Positions 4,883 to 7,128 of a stretch of DNA of 7,128 bases are shown here, piece after piece. The notes under the pieces were generated by a model. That model saw only the letters and a list, made by a program, of their open reading frames with translations, was not told the DNA's origin and did not search any database. Numbering within the stretch: position 1 is the stretch's first letter; each line of letters begins with the position of its first letter. The DNA comes from Rubrobacteraceae bacterium (GTDB taxonomy: Bacteria; Actinomycetota; Rubrobacteria; Rubrobacterales; Rubrobacteraceae), in contig JAUJMB010000081.1 in assembly GCA_030447045.1 (NCBI GenBank), positions 1-7,128 of the forward strand, in the 5' to 3' direction. Both the position numbers and the translations under genes were made by a program.

Positions 4883-6544
4883 ATGTCCCGGCCCGAAACG
4901 CGACCGAGGGTGCTCCTGGATTTGGCCGAAAAGCGAGAAGGTGGCGGCGGGACCCTGCCCCCCCCGGGCGCGGACCCGGCCGACAAGGGCAGCCTCGGCA
5001 GGTTAGGCCCGGTTCTCGCCGGTGCGGCGGCGGGCCTCCTCGTGTTCGTCCTCTACCTGAGGACGCTCGCGCCCACGGTTCTCTACTACGACGCCCCGGA
5101 CATGCTCGACGCGGTGATGCTCCAGATGCAGGCCGCCGTGCTCGGCATCGCCCACCCGACGGGCTACCCGACGTACCTGACGCTGACGCACCTGTTCACG
5201 TACCTGCCCGTGGGGGACGTCGCCTACAGGGCCAACCTGGCGAGCGCGGCCTACGGCGCCTTGGCGGTCGGGGCGGTCTTCGGGGCCGGGTACCTGCTCA
5301 GCCGGCGGGTGGTGGCGGCGGCGGTCGCGGCGGTGGCGTTCGGGGTCGGGGAGGCGATCTGGTCGCAGGCCGTCATCGCCGAGGTCTACACGATGAACGC
5401 GCTCCTGATCTCGCTGACCCTCCTCGCCCTGCTCCTCTGGCGGGACCGCGCCCGGGACCGCTACCTGCTCCTCGCCGCCCTCCTCTCGGGCCTCTGCCTA
5501 ACCCACCACCTCACGAGCGGCCTCCTCCTCCCCGCTGGCCTCCTCTTCGTGGGCCTCGTCGACCGGCGCAGGCTCCTCGAGTGGCGCCTCATGCTCAAAG
5601 CCGCCGGGCTCTTCTTTCTCGGCCTCACGCCTTACCTGTACCTGCCGATCCGGTCCTGGATGGACGCGCCGATGGAGGCGAACAACCCGTCCAACTTCGA
5701 GCGCTTCTGGTACGTCGTGAGCGGGGGGAACCTCACGGGCTCGTTCTTCGCCTTCGGGCCGGCGGAGCTGCCCGGGCGGCTGCTCTTCTACTGGGGCCAC
5801 CTCACCGACAACCTCAGCCCCATACTCGTCATGTTCGCGCTGACGGGTGCCGCGCTGATGGTCGCCCGCGACCGGCCCGTCGGCCTGCTCCTGGGGTTCC
5901 TCTACCTCGGGTGGGCTTTCTACTCCATAGAGAACGACATCCCCGACGTCAACCTGTACTTCATTCCTACGTACCTGATCCTCTGCCTCTGGACGGCGGT
6001 AGGCCTCGGCGCGCTGCTGACGGAGGTGGAGGCCCTGACCGAACGCTTCTCGCCGCCCGTCCGGCGGGCGGCGCTCGTCCTCCTGTGCGCGGCGCTGCTC
6101 GTCGTCCCGCTCGTCGGGGTGAGGGAGACCGCGGCGGCCAACGACATGAGCGAGGCCAACCTGGGGCGGGAGCAGGTAGAGGCGGTGGCCGACAAGGCGG
6201 CCCCGAACGCGACGATCCTGCACCACCGCAGCAGCCTGTGGTACCTCGTCCTCGTCGAGGAGCGCCGCCAGGACCTGACCCTCGTCGACCCCTTCCAGCA
6301 CAACACGGAGGCCGAGTACGCGGACATCGTCTGGCCAGCGGACCTGAACCTCGAAGAGACGGACCGCCGCTACGGCACCGACGACCTCACCGGCGTGTCA
6401 TCCGCCAGGATCGCCGCCAAGAGGGGCCCCGTCTACCTCCTGCCCAGCGCGTTCGTCCCCGACCCCGAGCGCTACGAGGCCGCCGGCTTCAAAGTGGTCG
6501 AGGTGGAGGAGAACATCCTCTACAGGCTTATCCCGAAAGAATGA
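4883..6544 (+). CDS. DUF2723 membrane glycosyltransferase (GT-C, TMEM260/protein O-mannosyltransferase-like)
   Basis: A 553-residue polytopic protein. A cytosolic low-complexity tail (1-42) precedes a first membrane helix at about 44-60. DUF2723 hallmarks follow: TVLYYDAPDML (65-75), where the acidic residues sit in the first external loop as in GT-C enzymes; GIAHPTGYPTYLTLTHLF (88-105), the family's HPxGYP motif; YRANLASAAYGALAV (115-129); QAVIAEVYTMNAL (162-174); LTHHLT (206-211); and PYLYLPIRS (250-258). More membrane helices run to about 410, then a soluble, probably external, domain (about 415-553). The human member TMEM260 is a protein O-mannosyltransferase, so transfer of a sugar from a polyprenyl-phosphate donor to protein or glycan outside the membrane is likely; the bacterial substrate is unknown. 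GGAG (4875-4878) is only 4 nt from ATG 4883. Divergent from the sqdB operon, followed by a good terminator at 6624. Confidence 0.88.
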   Translation: MSRPETRPRVLLDLAEKREGGGGTLPPPGADPADKGSLGRLGPVLAGAAAGLLVFVLYLRTLAPTVLYYDAPDMLDAVMLQMQAAVLGIAHPTGYPTYLTLTHLFTYLPVGDVAYRANLASAAYGALAVGAVFGAGYLLSRRVVAAAVAAVAFGVGEAIWSQAVIAEVYTMNALLISLTLLALLLWRDRARDRYLLLAALLSGLCLTHHLTSGLLLPAGLLFVGLVDRRRLLEWRLMLKAAGLFFLGLTPYLYLPIRSWMDAPMEANNPSNFERFWYVVSGGNLTGSFFAFGPAELPGRLLFYWGHLTDNLSPILVMFALTGAALMVARDRPVGLLLGFLYLGWAFYSIENDIPDVNLYFIPTYLILCLWTAVGLGALLTEVEALTERFSPPVRRAALVLLCAALLVVPLVGVRETAAANDMSEANLGREQVEAVADKAAPNATILHHRSSLWYLVLVEERRQDLTLVDPFQHNTEAEYADIVWPADLNLEETDRRYGTDDLTGVSSARIAAKRGPVYLLPSAFVPDPERYEAAGFKVVEVEENILYRLIPKE

Positions 6545-6705
6545 GCAGCCATCAGCGTTCAGCTCTTTGCCCGGTGGTGGGCGGGAACTTGGGGGCTTGA
6601 ATCTTCTGCGGATGCGGGGCCTTGGCCGGTTAGAGCCCGGCCTTTACTTTCTCTCGCTGATCGCCCAGAGCGGAGGCGAAGCCGTAGCGTGCTGAGGACT
6701 GACAG
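6545..6705. other. Convergent intergenic region with repeat-like pieces
   Basis: No gene is seen between the DUF2723 stop and the sulfatase stop. Besides the terminator, it holds CTGAACGCTGA (minus strand, 6562-6552), CTGATCGCC (6657-6665), AGCGGAGGCGAAGCCG (6669-6684) and CTGAGGACTGA (6692-6702). These resemble pieces of the 824-1005 spacer and may be remnants of an interspersed intergenic repeat. Confidence 0.4.
6624..6650 (+). terminator. Intrinsic terminator of the DUF2723 gene
   Basis: GGCCGG (6624-6629) and CCGGCC (6637-6642) form a GC-only stem with a 7-nt loop, followed at once by TTTACTTT (6643-6650). It lies 80 bp after the DUF2723 stop codon, and the T-rich tail gives its direction as rightward. 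It also protects the convergent sulfatase gene from read-through. Confidence 0.75.
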
Positions 6706-7128
6706 CTACTCCGCTGCTTCGGCGGTGCGGCAGTCCTGGGCCTCGCACTGGCGCAGCGCGTCGAGTTGGGAGTTGAGGCGTTTGAGGAGTTCTTCGGGCG
6801 CCCGGTCGTAGAGGTTGTCCAGCTGGTGGGGGTCCTTCTCGAGGTCGTAGAGTTCGTGCTCGCCGGTCTTGTACTCGACGAAGAGGTGGTCTTCGGTCCT
6901 GAGGGCCTTGAGCCAGGGCCGTCCCCACTCCTCGCTCGAGTCCGCCCTGCCGGCGGAGGTCAGTCGCCAGTCGCGGGGCAGTGGGTCGCCGGTGAGCAGG
7001 GGCCGCACCTGGCTCTCGTTGACGAAGGGGGGGCGGGGGACGCTGTCCCTCTCGGCCACCGCCTCGACGAGGAACCTCTGGCGCCAGTCCTCCTCGGGCG
7101 TGGGGGTCTCGTCCAGCAGCGGCGCCAG
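6706..7128 (-). CDS. Sulfatase (arylsulfatase-type), C-terminal part
   Basis: The last 140 residues of a sulfatase; the catalytic N-terminal domain with the formylglycine CxPxR site lies beyond the window. The reading frame is open to the window edge, so GTG 7059 is an internal Val codon and not the start. Seen: DWRQRFLVE (about residues 14-22), the 'R..fliE' strand of the C-terminal subdomain; WLKALRTEDHLFVEYKTGEHELYDLEKDPHQLDNLYDRAPEELLKRL (about 69-115), where the (E/K)LYDL-xxDPxxxxNL signature is diagnostic of the alkaline-phosphatase-superfamily sulfatases. The protein ends with a short tail holding two Cys residues. Such enzymes hydrolyse sulfate esters, and occasionally phosphonates; they are not expected to cleave the C-S bond of sulfoquinovose. 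Substrate unknown. It converges on the DUF2723 gene and need not belong to the same pathway. Confidence 0.88.
   Translation of the reverse strand: MAPLLDETPTPEEDWRQRFLVEAVAERDSVPRPPFVNESQVRPLLTGDPLPRDWRLTSAGRADSSEEWGRPWLKALRTEDHLFVEYKTGEHELYDLEKDPHQLDNLYDRAPEELLKRLNSQLDALRQCEAQDCRTAEAAE

Noticed and set aside
5498..6600. Minus-strand and off-frame plus-strand open frames over the DUF2723 gene
   Set aside because: Shadows of the DUF2723 frame, with R/P/E-rich translations and no ribosome-binding sites or motifs.
6706..7059. GTG 7059 as the sulfatase start
   Set aside because: The frame stays open for 23 more codons to the window edge with sulfatase-like residues (DWRQRFLVE), so the gene is simply truncated by the window.
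1..7128. tRNA, rRNA, riboswitch, insertion sequence or phage genes
   Set aside because: No cloverleaf, conserved rRNA stretch, transposase or integrase motif, or terminal inverted repeats were seen on either strand.

Overview
The window is GC-rich DNA (roughly two-thirds GC by eye). Codon third positions are strongly G/C, and the few A/T-rich stretches sit between genes. Gene content and codon style suggest a GC-rich actinomycete or related Gram-positive. Rubrobacter is my best guess, but that is inference from style, not a database match. The theme is cell-surface glycan or glycolipid synthesis.

Layout. (1) Positions 1-435, + strand: the last 144 codons of a nucleotide-sugar epimerase/dehydratase of the extended SDR family. 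(2) 498-791, +: a 97-residue, very charged, probably coiled-coil protein of unknown function. A perfect 17-bp hairpin overlaps its stop codon. (3) 824-1005: non-coding. (4) A minus-strand operon read from about 4720 down to 1006: an SQD1-type UDP-sulfoquinovose synthase (4630-3434), a membrane-anchored DUF2304-GT2 glycosyltransferase (3427-2375), and a polysaccharide-flippase-like membrane protein (2310-1006). (5) 4649-4882: a divergent promoter region with a TACAAT -10 box for the operon, preceded by direct repeats that look like a regulator site, and A/T-rich promoter candidates for the rightward gene. (6) 4883-6544, +: a DUF2723 membrane glycosyltransferase (GT-C type, TMEM260-like). (7) 6545-6705: a convergent intergenic region with an intrinsic terminator and repeat-like pieces. 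(8) 6706-7128, -: the C-terminal 140 codons of a sulfatase, cut by the window edge.

How they may work together. UDP-sulfoquinovose synthase makes UDP-sulfoquinovose from UDP-glucose and sulfite. It normally feeds a GT4 sulfolipid synthase (SqdX/SQD2), but here its immediate partner is a DPM1-like GT2 enzyme followed by a flippase. That suggests sulfoquinovose, or a related acidic sugar, is placed on a polyprenyl or glycan carrier and exported, rather than only made into the lipid SQDG. The divergent DUF2723 protein is of the type that uses polyprenyl-phosphate sugars outside the membrane, so the GT2 could instead supply its donor. These links are inferred from neighbourhood. The enzyme-family calls for SQD1, GT2 and DUF2723 rest on clear motifs.
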